Of a stretch of DNA of 64,000 nucleotides, positions 43,812-53,074 are shown one piece after another; the first letter of the stretch is position 1, and the number at the start of each line of letters is the position of its first letter. Origin of the DNA: Oscillospiraceae bacterium. Lineage in GTDB: Bacteria; Bacillota; Clostridia; Oscillospirales; Oscillospiraceae. Made by a program: the position numbers and the translations under genes. The DNA is taken from contig SVLJ01000011.1 of assembly GCA_015067995.1 (NCBI GenBank), forward strand, positions 1 through 64,000, written 5' to 3'. The notes beneath the pieces are model-generated. The model searched no databases, was not told where the DNA came from, and saw nothing but the letters and a program-made list of their open reading frames with translations.

Positions 43812-44684
43812 TTACCTCAGAATATACACGCCAGTCAGTACGCACACAATGCCCAGCAGAGTCTGGATGCCCATGGGCTCGCTGAACAGCACCACGCCCA
43901 TCAGCGACGCCACCACCGGCTCCAGACTTGCCATGATGGACGCCTTGCCCGCCTCCACCTTTGCAAGGCCGCCGGTGTAGAAGAGATAGGGCAGCACCGT
44001 GGAAAACACCACCAGCGCCGCTGCCAGCAGCCACGCCTTGGGCTGCGCCAGCACCGCGCTCATCTCTGCAGGCTTCACCAGCAGCAGCGACGCAGGCCCG
44101 GCAAACAGGAATGTCCACACCGTCACCGTCATGGAATCATAGTGTGCCAGCGCATACCGTCCGAAGATGCTGTACAGGGCGTAGAAGAAGCCCGCCCCCA
44201 GTCCCAGCAGAATGCCGGGCAGCGTCACCGTCAGGTCACCGGCAAAGAGGCCGCACACCAGCGCGCAGCCCACCAGCGTCAGCAGCAGCGCCGAGAGCTT
44301 TTTCTTCGTCACCGGTTCTTTCCACAGGATGGCGCTCATCACCACCACGAAGGAGGGCGCCGTATACAGCAGAATGGAGGCCACCGCCAGCGAGCACAGC
44401 TTCTGGCAGGAGAAATAGCACACGGTGAACAGCACCACGCTGATGATGCCGGTGCCGAAAAAGTATTTCAGATGCGCCCTCCGCACCCGGAACACACTGC
44501 GATCCTTCACCGCGAAGATGGCCGCCAGCAGCGCCATGCCGCCGAAGTTCCGTACCGCCACGATGCCGGTGGGGGACAGACCCAGCGCCATCAGCTGCCG
44601 GTTCCAGATGCCGATGATGCCCCACAGGGCAGCCGCCGCCAGAATGCTGAGATATGCCGCCCACGGGGCGGTTTTTTCTTTCAT
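43812..44684 (-). CDS. EamA/DMT-family transporter
   Basis: A 290-residue membrane protein with ten hydrophobic segments in two EamA repeats (first half about 8-140, second about 150-285). Blocks such as AAALWGIIGIWNRQLMALGLSPTG and TGGLAKVEAGKASIMASLEPVVASLMGVVLF are typical of drug/metabolite exporters. ATG 44684 was chosen over a longer frame to 44744. Substrate unknown. It is immediately upstream of ybaK. Confidence 0.9.
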   Translation of the reverse strand: MKEKTAPWAAYLSILAAAALWGIIGIWNRQLMALGLSPTGIVAVRNFGGMALLAAIFAVKDRSVFRVRRAHLKYFFGTGIISVVLFTVCYFSCQKLCSLAVASILLYTAPSFVVVMSAILWKEPVTKKKLSALLLTLVGCALVCGLFAGDLTVTLPGILLGLGAGFFYALYSIFGRYALAHYDSMTVTVWTFLFAGPASLLLVKPAEMSAVLAQPKAWLLAAALVVFSTVLPYLFYTGGLAKVEAGKASIMASLEPVVASLMGVVLFSEPMGIQTLLGIVCVLTGVYILR

Positions 44685-44712
44685 CACGCCATCCTCTTCT
44701 TTCTGTGCAGCG

Positions 44713-45507
44713 TCAAACCACCGCCATAGTGGTGGTCGCCGCAAAGATGTAAAACACCAGCAGCAGGATGGGACAGATCACCCAACTCAGATGCTGCATG
44801 CTCATATAATCGTCCGTAGGCTCCGGATCTTTCACCCACCGGCGATGCCGCCACCGGAACAGCGTATACGGGAACGCCACATCCGCCATCATCACGATGG
44901 TCAGAAATACCGCCAGTCCATATAGCCGCCAGTCGCCCCGGTCCACCAGCTCCGGTCCCAGTGCCAGCTGCACCAAAAAACTTTTGGACGGGGTGTAGTT
45001 CTCCCACGGGTCTTCACCCACAACACGGGTGCTCATACTGACATTCAATCCCGACCATTCTCCGTCGGAGGTGAAGAACAGCCCGGATTCTTCCCGATAG
45101 CCGCCCTCGTATATGACCTCTCCGTTTTTGGCGATACGGAGGGTCTGAATATCATCCCACAAAGGCGGGGCAGAGCCGGAAACAGGCCCCTGCGGCTGGA
45201 TCATAGACTCACCCAGATATACACTGTAGTGGTCGAATTTTCGTCCACCCACCTGCAGCATAATACCCGTTGTGTTGGGATCGTTATCATCCCAACCCTG
45301 ACGCCAGCGAAGGATGGTCACATTCTCCCCCTCCACTTTTCCGGAGAATCCGTCAGCGTCCGACACGCCAACTTTCCGCAGGAAGCTGTCCCGGAACCGG
45401 ATGCCCTCAATGGTCTGGCAATACGCCGTCACCACGCCGAACACCACGATCATGGCTGCCAGAATCATCAGCACAGCCTTCTGAAATACAGTTCTCTGCT
45501 CTTCCAT
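44713..45507 (-). CDS. Membrane protein of unknown function
   Basis: A 264-residue protein not matched to a family I know. A signal-anchor helix (AVLMILAAMIVVFGVVTAY, residues 11-29) is followed by about 150 extracytoplasmic residues rich in Gly, Asp, Trp and Tyr with a beta-sheet look, then two further hydrophobic segments (LYGLAVFLTIVMMADVAFP and LSWVICPILLLVFYIFAAT). It sits between traX-like and DMT transporter genes on one strand and may be part of that operon. Confidence 0.75.
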   Translation of the reverse strand: MEEQRTVFQKAVLMILAAMIVVFGVVTAYCQTIEGIRFRDSFLRKVGVSDADGFSGKVEGENVTILRWRQGWDDNDPNTTGIMLQVGGRKFDHYSVYLGESMIQPQGPVSGSAPPLWDDIQTLRIAKNGEVIYEGGYREESGLFFTSDGEWSGLNVSMSTRVVGEDPWENYTPSKSFLVQLALGPELVDRGDWRLYGLAVFLTIVMMADVAFPYTLFRWRHRRWVKDPEPTDDYMSMQHLSWVICPILLLVFYIFAATTTMAVV

Positions 45508-45525
45508 GTCCGCTCCTTTCTCCGG

Positions 45526-46287
45526 TCAAAATGTCGTCACCAATGCGACGAGCCACAAAATCAGCATATGCACGGGATAAAAACCATAGTTTATCAGCTT
45601 CACGGTCTTCCCGTGCGGTCCCTGCCGTCCCCGGTACAGCCAGATGGGGATCAGGGCCAGCAGCGCAAGGCTCTGCAGCAGCAGGTCCATCGTTCCGCCG
45701 CCGGGCAGAGGCAGCTCTATCGTAACGCCCTTGAGCATCTCCACATTGATCCAGTACAGACACGCCGCCTGGGCCAGCATCTGCCACCAGCGGCCGCCCC
45801 GGAACAACCAAAATACCAGCACCGTCAGCACGCCCTCACCGTGGTAGTCCACAAACAGCACATACCCTGCCAGATACCCCAGCAGTACCACGCCGCAGGC
45901 TTTCAGGATGGCGGAAATCGTCTTTTTCTCCTGTGCCTTCTGAACAAAGCCGATGCACACCGATGCCAGCAGGAACGTCCAGATCACGTTCTGGTGAAAG
46001 GGATAGAGAATGCTGCCGCTGCACATCAGATTGAAAGGCAGCTCTGTCACCACAGCCAGCAGCAGAAGCCGCTTCCGGTACTGCCGGAGGTCACGGGTAC
46101 GGGCGTGCCCCTCTGCTATAAGAAAAGCAAAGATAGGGAAGGCGATGCGCCCCAAGGCCGTCAGCACCATGGGCGCATAGGGCAAAGTCGCCCACATATG
46201 GTCGCAGAGCATCAGCGCCATGGCCAGCAGATGCAGGCCAAAGGAGGATATATCCGGTATTCTTCTGTGTTTCAAGGTGTTCTCCAT
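45526..46287 (-). CDS. TraX-family membrane acetyltransferase-like protein
   Basis: A 253-residue polytopic membrane protein with about eight hydrophobic segments. LHLLAMALMLCDHMWATLP near residue 20 and GRIAFPIFAFLIAEGHARTRD are signature regions of TraX, the pilin acetylase of F-type plasmids; chromosomal homologues are frequent in Firmicutes and their acceptor is unknown. ATG 46287 is used because AGAGG lies 8 bases upstream. No conjugation genes are nearby. It lies 14 bases after uvrB. Confidence 0.85.
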   Translation of the reverse strand: MENTLKHRRIPDISSFGLHLLAMALMLCDHMWATLPYAPMVLTALGRIAFPIFAFLIAEGHARTRDLRQYRKRLLLLAVVTELPFNLMCSGSILYPFHQNVIWTFLLASVCIGFVQKAQEKKTISAILKACGVVLLGYLAGYVLFVDYHGEGVLTVLVFWLFRGGRWWQMLAQAACLYWINVEMLKGVTIELPLPGGGTMDLLLQSLALLALIPIWLYRGRQGPHGKTVKLINYGFYPVHMLILWLVALVTTF

Positions 46288-46301
46288 GGGCATTTCCTCT
46301 C

Positions 46302-48272
46302 TTATTTCTCGCCCTTCAGCTCCACAATGCGGTCACGCAGAATGGCCGCATACTCAAATTCAAGCATCTTGGCCGCTTCTTTCATTTCCTTTTCCAGCCG
46401 TGCGATCTCGGCTTCACGCTCCCGGTCGGTCATCTTGGTTTTGCGCTCCCGCTTTTTCCGGGAGTCCTCTTCCGCTCTGGAAATCTCCAGCACATCCCGG
46501 ACGCTCTTGATGATGGTCTTGGGCACGATGCCGTTTGCCTCGTTGTACGCACTCTGGATCTCACGGCGGCGGGCGGTTTCGTCCATGGCCGCCCGCATGG
46601 AGGGCGTAATGGTGTCGGCGTAGAGGATCACAAGGCCCTCCGCATTTCGTGCGGCACGGCCAATGGTCTGGATCAGGGAAGTCTCGGAGCGAAGGAAACC
46701 CTCCTTATCGGCATCCAGCACCGCCACCAGAGACACCTCCGGCAGATCGAGACCCTCACGCAGCAGATTGATGCCCACCAGCACGTCAAACTCACCCAGA
46801 CGCAGATCCCGGATGATCTCCATGCGTTCAATGGTCTCCACGTCAGAGTGCATATACCGCACCCGGACGCCGGCGCTGCGGAAATACTCCGTCAGATCCT
46901 CTGCCATCTTCTTGGTGAGGGTGGTCACCAGTACACGCTCGTTCCGTTCTGCCCGGGTGGTGATCTCCGTCAGCAGATCGTCTATCTGCCCGTCCACCGG
47001 GCGCACCTGCACCACAGGGTCCAGCAGCCCCGTGGGGCGGATCACCTGCTCCACGATCTGCCCCGCCCGGCTGCGCTCATACTCCGCCGGGGTGGCGGAT
47101 ACATACACCGCCTGATGGATACGCTTTTCAAATTCCTCGAATTTCAGAGGGCGGTTGTCATAGGCGCAGGGCAGGCGGAAGCCGTACTTCACCAGAGAAT
47201 CCTTTCGTGCGTGGTCGCCGTTGTACATGGCACGCACCTGAGGCAGCGTCACATGACTCTCGTCCACAAACAGCAGAAAATCCTTGGGGAAGAAGTCCAG
47301 CAGCGTCATGGGTGCGCTGCCCTCGGGACGACCGGAGATGACGCGGGAATAGTTTTCGATGCCGGTACAGTAGCCCAGCTCCGTCATCATCTCCATATCG
47401 TACTCTGTGCGCTGACGGATGCGCTGCGCCTCCACCAGCTGCTGATTCTCCTGAAAGAACTTCACCTGTTCCTCCAGTTCCCGGCGGATCTCCACCACCG
47501 CTCGGTCCATTTTATCCTTGGTGGTAACGTAATGGCTGGCGGGATAGATGGCCACGTGGTTCAGCACTTTATTGGCACGGCCGGTGACGGGATCAAACTC
47601 GCTGATACGGTCGATCTCATCGCCGAAAAACTCCACACGGATAGCACGCCCCTTATAATAGGCAGGATATATCTCCACGGTATCGCCCCGGACACGGAAC
47701 ATATTCCGCTCAAAAGCGATATCGTTGCGCTCATAGCGGCACTCCACCAGCTTATGCAGCAGCTCGCTGCGCTCATATTCCGTGCCGGGCCGCAGGGAAA
47801 TGGCCAGCCTGGCAAAATCGTCCGGCTCGCCCAGACCGTAGATACAGCTGACAGACGCCACCACGATGACATCCCGCCGTTCCAGCAGGGAAAAGGTGGC
47901 GCTGAGCCGCAGGCGGTCGATCTCCTCGTTGGTGGAAGCGTCCTTGGCGATATAGGTATCGGTATGGGGGATATAGGCCTCCGGCTGGTAGTAGTCGTAA
48001 TAGCTTACGAAATACTCCACGGCATTGTTGGGGAAAAACTCCTTGAATTCCGCGCACAGCTGCGCCGCCAGCGTCTTGTTATGTGCCAGCACCAGCGTAG
48101 GCCGCTGCACCCGCTCGATGATCTTGGCCATGGTAAAGGTCTTGCCGGAACCGGTGACGCCCAGCAGCACCTGTTCATCCAGCCCGTTCTCGATACCCGC
48201 CGCCAGCGCCTCAATGGCCTGCGGCTGATCACCGGAGGGCTGATATTCAGAAACAACTTTGAATTTCGGCAT
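46302..48272 (-). CDS. uvrB: Excinuclease ABC subunit B
   Basis: A 656-residue UvrB, the helicase-like subunit that takes damage from UvrA. Walker [14 protein letters not shown] near residue 38, the beta-hairpin [12 protein letters not shown], the [15 protein letters not shown] (DEAD-like) motif and [18 protein letters not shown] motifs are intact. The UVR domain that contacts UvrC is at the C terminus ([30 protein letters not shown]). Length is normal. It heads a minus-strand run with traX, the unknown membrane gene and the transporter. Confidence 0.98.
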   Translation of the reverse strand: MPKFKVVSEYQPSGDQPQAIEALAAGIENGLDEQVLLGVTGSGKTFTMAKIIERVQRPTLVLAHNKTLAAQLCAEFKEFFPNNAVEYFVSYYDYYQPEAYIPHTDTYIAKDASTNEEIDRLRLSATFSLLERRDVIVVASVSCIYGLGEPDDFARLAISLRPGTEYERSELLHKLVECRYERNDIAFERNMFRVRGDTVEIYPAYYKGRAIRVEFFGDEIDRISEFDPVTGRANKVLNHVAIYPASHYVTTKDKMDRAVVEIRRELEEQVKFFQENQQLVEAQRIRQRTEYDMEMMTELGYCTGIENYSRVISGRPEGSAPMTLLDFFPKDFLLFVDESHVTLPQVRAMYNGDHARKDSLVKYGFRLPCAYDNRPLKFEEFEKRIHQAVYVSATPAEYERSRAGQIVEQVIRPTGLLDPVVQVRPVDGQIDDLLTEITTRAERNERVLVTTLTKKMAEDLTEYFRSAGVRVRYMHSDVETIERMEIIRDLRLGEFDVLVGINLLREGLDLPEVSLVAVLDADKEGFLRSETSLIQTIGRAARNAEGLVILYADTITPSMRAAMDETARRREIQSAYNEANGIVPKTIIKSVRDVLEISRAEEDSRKKRERKTKMTDREREAEIARLEKEMKEAAKMLEFEYAAILRDRIVELKGEK

Positions 48273-48295
48273 CGTCTTTTCTCCGCAACATGCTG

Positions 48296-48973
48296 TTACC
48301 AGTGCTTCAGTGTTCCGCTGTCCGCCATGGATACGAAATCGTCATCCGCCACGATGATATGATCCACCAGTGTCACGCCCACCATGCTCAGCGCCGCCTG
48401 CACCCGTTCGGTGGTGGCATAATCCTCCGAGGATGGAAGTGCAATGCCGCTGGGATGGTTGTGGGCCAGGATCACCGCGCTGGCAGACACCAGCAGCGCA
48501 TTCTCCACCAGACGGCGGATGTTCAGCTCACTGCTGTCTGCACCGCCCTCATTCAGCCTCCTGCAGGAGAGCAGCTTCCCCTTCCGGTCCAGGCACAGCT
48601 GGTAAATAACCTCATTTTTCTCGCCCCGGAACCGTTCCAGCAGAAAATCGCCCGCCTTCTCGGTGCTGTTGACAATGGTCTCCCGACTGGCGGAAAGCCG
48701 TGCCTTCTGCACCACCCTCGACACCAGCTTCAGCAGCACGGCGGCGTTTTCGCCGATGCCGTCCATGCGCATCAGTTCCTCCACCGGCGCAGAAAGCACA
48801 GCGTCCAAAGATCCGAAATGATCCATCATTTTATGAGCCAGCGCATTGGTATCCCGCCGGGGAATGGCGTAGAACAGCAGAAGCTCCAGAGCCTCGTGCT
48901 CCGCGAAGGAATCCAGCCCCGTCTCCAAAAAACGCCTGCGCATTTTCTCCCGATGTCCGTCGTGTACGCCCAT
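48296..48973 (-). CDS. radC: RadC family protein (JAB1/MPN metalloprotease-like)
   Basis: A 225-residue RadC. The N-terminal helix-hairpin-helix region ([16 protein letters not shown]) precedes a JAB/MPN domain with the metal motif [14 protein letters not shown] at about residues 171-184. The name comes from a supposed repair role in E. coli that was later withdrawn, so its real function is uncertain. It lies 23 bases upstream of uvrB on the same strand. Confidence 0.93.
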   Translation of the reverse strand: MGVHDGHREKMRRRFLETGLDSFAEHEALELLLFYAIPRRDTNALAHKMMDHFGSLDAVLSAPVEELMRMDGIGENAAVLLKLVSRVVQKARLSASRETIVNSTEKAGDFLLERFRGEKNEVIYQLCLDRKGKLLSCRRLNEGGADSSELNIRRLVENALLVSASAVILAHNHPSGIALPSSEDYATTERVQAALSMVGVTLVDHIIVADDDFVSMADSGTLKHW

Positions 48974-49154
48974 GCTCTGTCCTCCAGTTGCCAGTTGATT
49001 AGGAATATTGTATTATACCATTTTTCCACCGCCACTACAAGAGCATTTACACCGGTTCTCTCTGCTCTCATGCCGCCCGGAAGGGTTGAATCGTGTCATT
49101 TTTTGTGGTAACATAGTGCAAAATATCACCACCCCGGAAAGGCGGAGCATCACC

Positions 49155-49505
49155 ATGACGTTTACCTATCTTGCCATCTTTTTTGCGCTTCTGGCCGCAG
49201 GCGCTTTTTTGATCAGCTGGCTGTCCTTTCACGAAAAGGGCGTTCCCTTCCATACCATCTACATCTACGCCTCCAAAGAAGAACGCAAACAAATGAACAA
49301 GGCGCCCCTTTTCCGCGTGTCTGCCAGAGTTTTCCTCATCGCAGGAGCCGGTCTTGTAATGCTGGCCGCCGAATGTTTCCTGATGACGGACTGGCTGATG
49401 CTGGGCGCACTGATTGTGCTTTTTTTCGACTGTATGTATGCCTACTGGCTCACCCACAAGATTGAATACCCCAATGGTCGAAAATGGCGGAAAAAGAAGA
49501 AATAA
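49155..49505 (+). CDS. Small membrane protein, DUF3784-like
   Basis: A 116-residue protein with three hydrophobic segments (residues 3-22, about 56-74 and 79-98), a soluble loop with EERKQMNKAPLFRVS, and a basic tail RKWRKKKK. The layout is like DUF3784/small clostridial membrane proteins, but I am not sure of the family. GGAG precedes ATG 49155. It is divergent from radC and has no visible partner. Confidence 0.75.
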   Translation: MTFTYLAIFFALLAAGAFLISWLSFHEKGVPFHTIYIYASKEERKQMNKAPLFRVSARVFLIAGAGLVMLAAECFLMTDWLMLGALIVLFFDCMYAYWLTHKIEYPNGRKWRKKKK

Positions 49506-49538
49506 GCAGCTTTCCCATGAAAACTTTTTTCATTCGGG

Positions 49539-49567
49539 TTGACAAGGCAAATATTTCGGCATACGAT
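49539..49567 (+). promoter_or_regulatory. Promoter of the M-box/mgtE unit
   Basis: TTGACA (49539-49544), 17-bp spacer, TACGAT (49562-49567), just before the riboswitch. Confidence 0.75.
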
Positions 49568-49574
49568 AGTAAAA

Positions 49575-49799
49575 AATAGAACACCGTCCGGTAGGTAAGG
49601 CTACCACAGGGATATGGGTTGCTGCCGCGAAATGATGGAGACATCATGAGTTGGTTTGAACAGGCGATATCGAACGCAAGGTATCATCTAACGCAACTGC
49701 ACCGCCTTGCGGAGCTAAAGCTTGAACGGAGTCTCACTGCAGCTGTTTTGGCGGCAGTGTTGTCCTCAATCGTACCAGACGGCGCGATTGAGGTTCTTT
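49575..49799 (+). promoter_or_regulatory. M-box (ykoK) magnesium riboswitch with terminator
   Basis: The 5' leader has the conserved M-box core: CCGGTAGGTAAGGCTACCAC, GGATATGGG, then TTGCTGCCGCGAAATG, and a further set of paired arms. It ends in an intrinsic terminator, CCTCAATCG (49764-49772) with CGATTGAGG (49785-49793) followed by TTCTTTTTT. When magnesium is plentiful the aptamer folds and the terminator forms, so mgtE is off; when it is scarce transcription continues. The fit in sequence, position and downstream gene is strong. Confidence 0.95.
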
Positions 49800-49839
49800 T
49801 TTCTCTTCACCGCATATGGACAGGAAGGAGGTCACAGGC

Positions 49840-51222
49840 ATGTTTGAATTCGAACACGAACGGGAAGAACTGCTGAAAAATATCGAGGATCTGTTTTCGC
49901 GAAAACAATACGCCGCACTGCGTGACCTCCTGCTGCCTCTGGAGGCAGCGGATATTGCCTTCCTCTTCGATGATCTGGACGAGCGGGTACCGGTGCTGTT
50001 CCGTCTGCTGCCCAAGGAGCTGGCTGCCGAGGTCTTCGTGGAACTGGAATCCGACCAGCAGGAGCTGCTGATGCAGGGATTCTCCAACTCGGAGCTGCGG
50101 GAAGTTCTGGAAGAGCTGTATCTGGACGACACAGTGGACATTGTGGAGGAAATGCCCGCCAATGTGGTGCGGCGCATTCTGAGTCAGTGCGATCCGGATA
50201 TGCGCAAGAGCATCAATGAAATTCTGAAATATCCCGAGGACTCCACCGGCTCCATCATGACCACGGAGTTTGTGGATCTGAAGGCCAACATGACGGTAGA
50301 GGATGCCCTGAAGCGCATCCGCCGCACCGGTCCGGACAAAGAGACCATCAATATGTGCTTCGTCATGGATCAGCAGCGCCACCTCATCGGCGTACTCAGT
50401 ATCCGGACACTGCTGCTGGCAGAGGATGACGACATCATAGGCGACATCATGGAGACAAATCTGGTATCCGTCTCCACACTGGACGACCGCGAGACCACCG
50501 CCTTGGCTCTGAGCAAATACGACTTTCTGGCCCTGCCGGTGGTAGACAAGGAAAACCGTCTGGTAGGCATCGTCACCGTTGACGACGCCATCGATGTTCT
50601 GGAAGAAGAGACCACCGAGGATATCGAGCTGATGGCGGCCATGCTGCCCAGCGACAAGCCGTATCTCCGCACCGGCATCTTTGAGACCTGGAAGGCACGT
50701 ACGCCGTGGCTCCTGGTGCTGATGCTCTCCGCCACTTTCACCGGCATCATCCTCACCCATTTCGAGGGCGCGCTGATGAGCTGTGCCATTCTGACCTCCT
50801 TTGTACCCATGCTGTCCGGTACCGGCGGCAACAGCGGCACCCAGGCCTCCACCGCCATCATCCGCGCACTGTCCCTGAACGAAGTGCGCTTCAGCGACTG
50901 TCTGCGGGTGCTTTGGAAGGAGCTGCGGGTGTCCATCGCCTGCGGCGTGTGTCTGGCAGCTGCCAACTTCGTAAAAATGATGCTTGTGGACAGGATGCTG
51001 CTGAATAATCCCGACGTAACGCCCATGGTGGCGCTGGTGGTCTGCATGACGCTGGTGTGCACCGTGATCTGTGCCAAGCTGGTGGGCTGCTCACTGCCCA
51101 TTCTGGCGCAGAAGATCGGCTTTGACCCGGCGGTCATGGCGTCTCCCTTCATTTCTACCATTGTAGACGCTCTGTCCCTGCTGATCTATTTCCGACTGGC
51201 ATCCTCCATTCTGGGCATATAG
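49840..51222 (+). CDS. mgtE: Magnesium transporter MgtE
   Basis: A 460-residue MgtE. The cytoplasmic N domain (1-125) contains LLLPLEAADIAFLFDDLDE and repeat-like helices, followed by two CBS domains (about 140-255) that sense magnesium, a plug helix, and five transmembrane helices (about 285-460) with SGTGGNSGTQASTAIIRAL and an acidic pore residue. ATG 49840 is 8 bases from GGAGG; the frame start 24 bases upstream is not used. Under control of the M-box at 49575. Single gene with terminator. Confidence 0.97.
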   Translation: MFEFEHEREELLKNIEDLFSRKQYAALRDLLLPLEAADIAFLFDDLDERVPVLFRLLPKELAAEVFVELESDQQELLMQGFSNSELREVLEELYLDDTVDIVEEMPANVVRRILSQCDPDMRKSINEILKYPEDSTGSIMTTEFVDLKANMTVEDALKRIRRTGPDKETINMCFVMDQQRHLIGVLSIRTLLLAEDDDIIGDIMETNLVSVSTLDDRETTALALSKYDFLALPVVDKENRLVGIVTVDDAIDVLEEETTEDIELMAAMLPSDKPYLRTGIFETWKARTPWLLVLMLSATFTGIILTHFEGALMSCAILTSFVPMLSGTGGNSGTQASTAIIRALSLNEVRFSDCLRVLWKELRVSIACGVCLAAANFVKMMLVDRMLLNNPDVTPMVALVVCMTLVCTVICAKLVGCSLPILAQKIGFDPAVMASPFISTIVDALSLLIYFRLASSILGI

Positions 51223-51239
51223 CCAAATACAAGTTTTGA

Positions 51240-51279
51240 AAGCGGTTGTCTCACATCAGGTGAGACAACCGCTTTTTCG
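51240..51279 (+). terminator. Terminator of mgtE
   Basis: 15-bp perfect stem (51240-51254, 51260-51274) with ATCAG loop and a T run. Confidence 0.9.
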
Positions 51280-51350
51280 CATATTTTTTTGTTCACGGTG
51301 CAGACTATGATCGGCGAAAGCCAAACAACTTTTTGCAGGAGGAACCTCTC

Positions 51351-51515
51351 ATGGAAAACACTCCCAACACCAGCATCCGCTGCACTGTCAACAACTGTGC
51401 CAATCACTGCCAGGATCAGAACTACTGCGCTCTGAACACTGTCCAGATCGGCACCCACGAGACCAATCCCACCGAGGTTCAGTGCGTGGACTGCCAGAGC
51501 TTCCGGATGAAATAA
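51351..51515 (+). CDS. DUF1540 small cysteine-rich protein
   Basis: A 54-residue protein with GGAGG before ATG 51351. Cysteines are in CTVNNCANHCQDQNYCALN and a final CVDCQSF, the DUF1540 pattern, probably a small zinc- or metal-binding module. Function is unknown in the family. It sits between mgtE and the TauE/SafE pair on the same strand, with its own ribosome site. Confidence 0.85.
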   Translation: MENTPNTSIRCTVNNCANHCQDQNYCALNTVQIGTHETNPTEVQCVDCQSFRMK

Positions 51516-51612
51516 CCCTGTCTTTGCCGTCGGCTGACGGCGCAGGCAAAGCGGGTCGGACGATCATCCGTCCGGCTTTGTCTGTTACATACTGCACGCA
51601 GGAGGAATCGCC

Positions 51613-51966
51613 GTGAATCATATCTGGAAAACCCGGTTGGCCGGCGCTGCGGCCGGTCTTGCCAACGGACTGTTCGGCGGTGGCGGCGGCATGGTATTCA
51701 TTCCTCTGACGTCCCGTACCGGCATACTGGAAGGCCGTCAGCTCTTTGCCACCTGTGTGGCGGTGATTTTCCCGGTCTGTGCCGTATCTGCCGCCGTTTA
51801 TTTCTGGAACGGCGGTCTGTCCTTCTCCGCTGCACTGCCCTACCTGCTGGGCGGTTTGGCAGGCGGCTTTCTGGGCGGCCGACTGTATGGCCGGGTCTCC
51901 ACGGTATGGCTGCGGCGTCTGTTCGCTCTGTTCCTCTTCTATGCGGGGGTGAAATATCTGCTGTGA
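51613..51966 (+). CDS. TauE/SafE family protein, N-terminal half (split gene)
   Basis: A 117-residue protein from GTG 51613 (GGAGG 7 bases upstream). It has about four hydrophobic helices and the GLANGLFGGGGGMVFIPL block that begins a TauE/SafE (TSUP) half-transporter. Full members have two such halves in one chain, for sulfite or organic anions. The next gene, at 51963, supplies the second half and overlaps the stop by GTGA, so the halves are translationally coupled and probably pair. Confidence 0.88.
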   Translation: MNHIWKTRLAGAAAGLANGLFGGGGGMVFIPLTSRTGILEGRQLFATCVAVIFPVCAVSAAVYFWNGGLSFSAALPYLLGGLAGGFLGGRLYGRVSTVWLRRLFALFLFYAGVKYLL

Positions 51967-52328
51967 GCTTTCTGCTTCCCTTTCTCTGCGGTCTGGCTGC
52001 CGGAACCGTCTCCGCCTGGGGTGTGGGCGGCGGTACGCTGCTGCTTCTGGCTATGACACTGCTGCTGCAGGTGGATCACCGGACAGCTCAGGGCATCAAC
52101 CTGCTGTTCTTCCTCCCCACTGCTGCCTCCGCGCTGTTTTGTCATTGGAAGGGCGGCTTCCTTCACAAACCTGTCCTGCGAGCCGCCATACCGCCTGCAG
52201 TGCTGCTTTCTCTGGCAGGCGCATGGATTTCCACCTCTCTGAATGTGGAGCTCCTGCGCAAGCCCTTTGGTATTTATCTGCTGGCCTCGGGTACAATGTT
52301 GCTCTGGCCGCAGAAAAAGAAAAAATGA
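51963..52328 (+). CDS. TauE/SafE family protein, C-terminal half (split gene)
   Basis: A 121-residue protein starting at GTG 51963 within the stop of the preceding gene. It repeats the family block as GLAAGTVSAWGVGGGTLLLLA and has about four hydrophobic segments and a basic tail. Together with the gene at 51613 it would form a TSUP exporter. The alternative, that one ancestral gene was split by a frameshift, is less likely because both halves have plausible starts and the overlap is a neat GTGA. Confidence 0.85.
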   Translation: MSFLLPFLCGLAAGTVSAWGVGGGTLLLLAMTLLLQVDHRTAQGINLLFFLPTAASALFCHWKGGFLHKPVLRAAIPPAVLLSLAGAWISTSLNVELLRKPFGIYLLASGTMLLWPQKKKK

Positions 52329-52355
52329 CCTTCCGGACAAATCCTCCGGAAGGTC
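52327..52355. terminator. Bidirectional terminator
   Basis: Stem GACCTTCCGGA / TCCGGAAGGTC around a 7-base loop; on the minus strand it is followed by ATTTTTCTTTTTC, so it best fits the minus-strand mgtC-like gene. Confidence 0.85.
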
Positions 52356-52366
52356 ATCTGCGCATG

Positions 52367-53059
52367 TTACAGTTCCTGTGCCGTGACCACATTATCCAGC
52401 TTGGAGAGGTTGAACATCATCTCGTCATAGGCCACCTTGCGGTTCACCTGAAGGGAGAAGATGGCACAGTCATGGTGCTCCTTCTCCTGTGAGCGGGTCA
52501 TCTCCATGTCCGTGATCTTCGCACCGGCGTCCCGCAGGCAGCGGATCACCTCGTCCAGCACGGTACCTCTGGTGTACTCCACATACAGGGTAATTTCTCT
52601 GGCGCGGCTTCGGATCATCTGATACTCCACGCGGAAGAACAGCATCTCCGCCATCAGCACCAGCGCGGTGACAATCACCGCACCCTCATAGAATCCTGCG
52701 CCGCAGGACAAGCCCACAATAGCCGTGGTCCACATACCGGCAGCAGTGGTGAGTCCCTTAACACGGCGATGGCGGGTAACGATGATGCAGCCCGCGCCGA
52801 TGAAGCCGATACCGGCCACCACCTGTGCACCCAGACGACCCATGTCAGTATTGTAGTGCATCACCAGCACCAGATACTGACCGGTGAGGGTGGTCATGGC
52901 AGCGCCCAGACAGATGAGAATATGGGTACGGAAGCCCGCAGGGCGCCGCTTGTACTCCCGTTCCAGACCCACAAGGCCGCCGCAGAGTACAGCAAGAAGG
53001 ACTCGTACCGTTACAGAAATCAGATTCATGTCCCGCAGGGGATTCAAAAATTCCAGCAT
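52367..53059 (-). CDS. MgtC/SapB family membrane protein (copy 1)
   Basis: A 230-residue MgtC/SapB protein. Five hydrophobic segments with GGLVGLEREYKRRPAGFRTHILICLGAA and GIGFIGAGCIIVTRHRRVKGLTTAAGMWTTA, the defining MgtC blocks, followed by a C-terminal ACT-like domain. MgtC proteins help growth in low magnesium by acting on ATP synthase or phosphate uptake. It follows the second copy by 15 bases on the same strand and lies near mgtE. Confidence 0.92.
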   Translation of the reverse strand: MLEFLNPLRDMNLISVTVRVLLAVLCGGLVGLEREYKRRPAGFRTHILICLGAAMTTLTGQYLVLVMHYNTDMGRLGAQVVAGIGFIGAGCIIVTRHRRVKGLTTAAGMWTTAIVGLSCGAGFYEGAVIVTALVLMAEMLFFRVEYQMIRSRAREITLYVEYTRGTVLDEVIRCLRDAGAKITDMEMTRSQEKEHHDCAIFSLQVNRKVAYDEMMFNLSKLDNVVTAQEL

Positions 53060-53074
53060 ACTACATCCTCCTTG

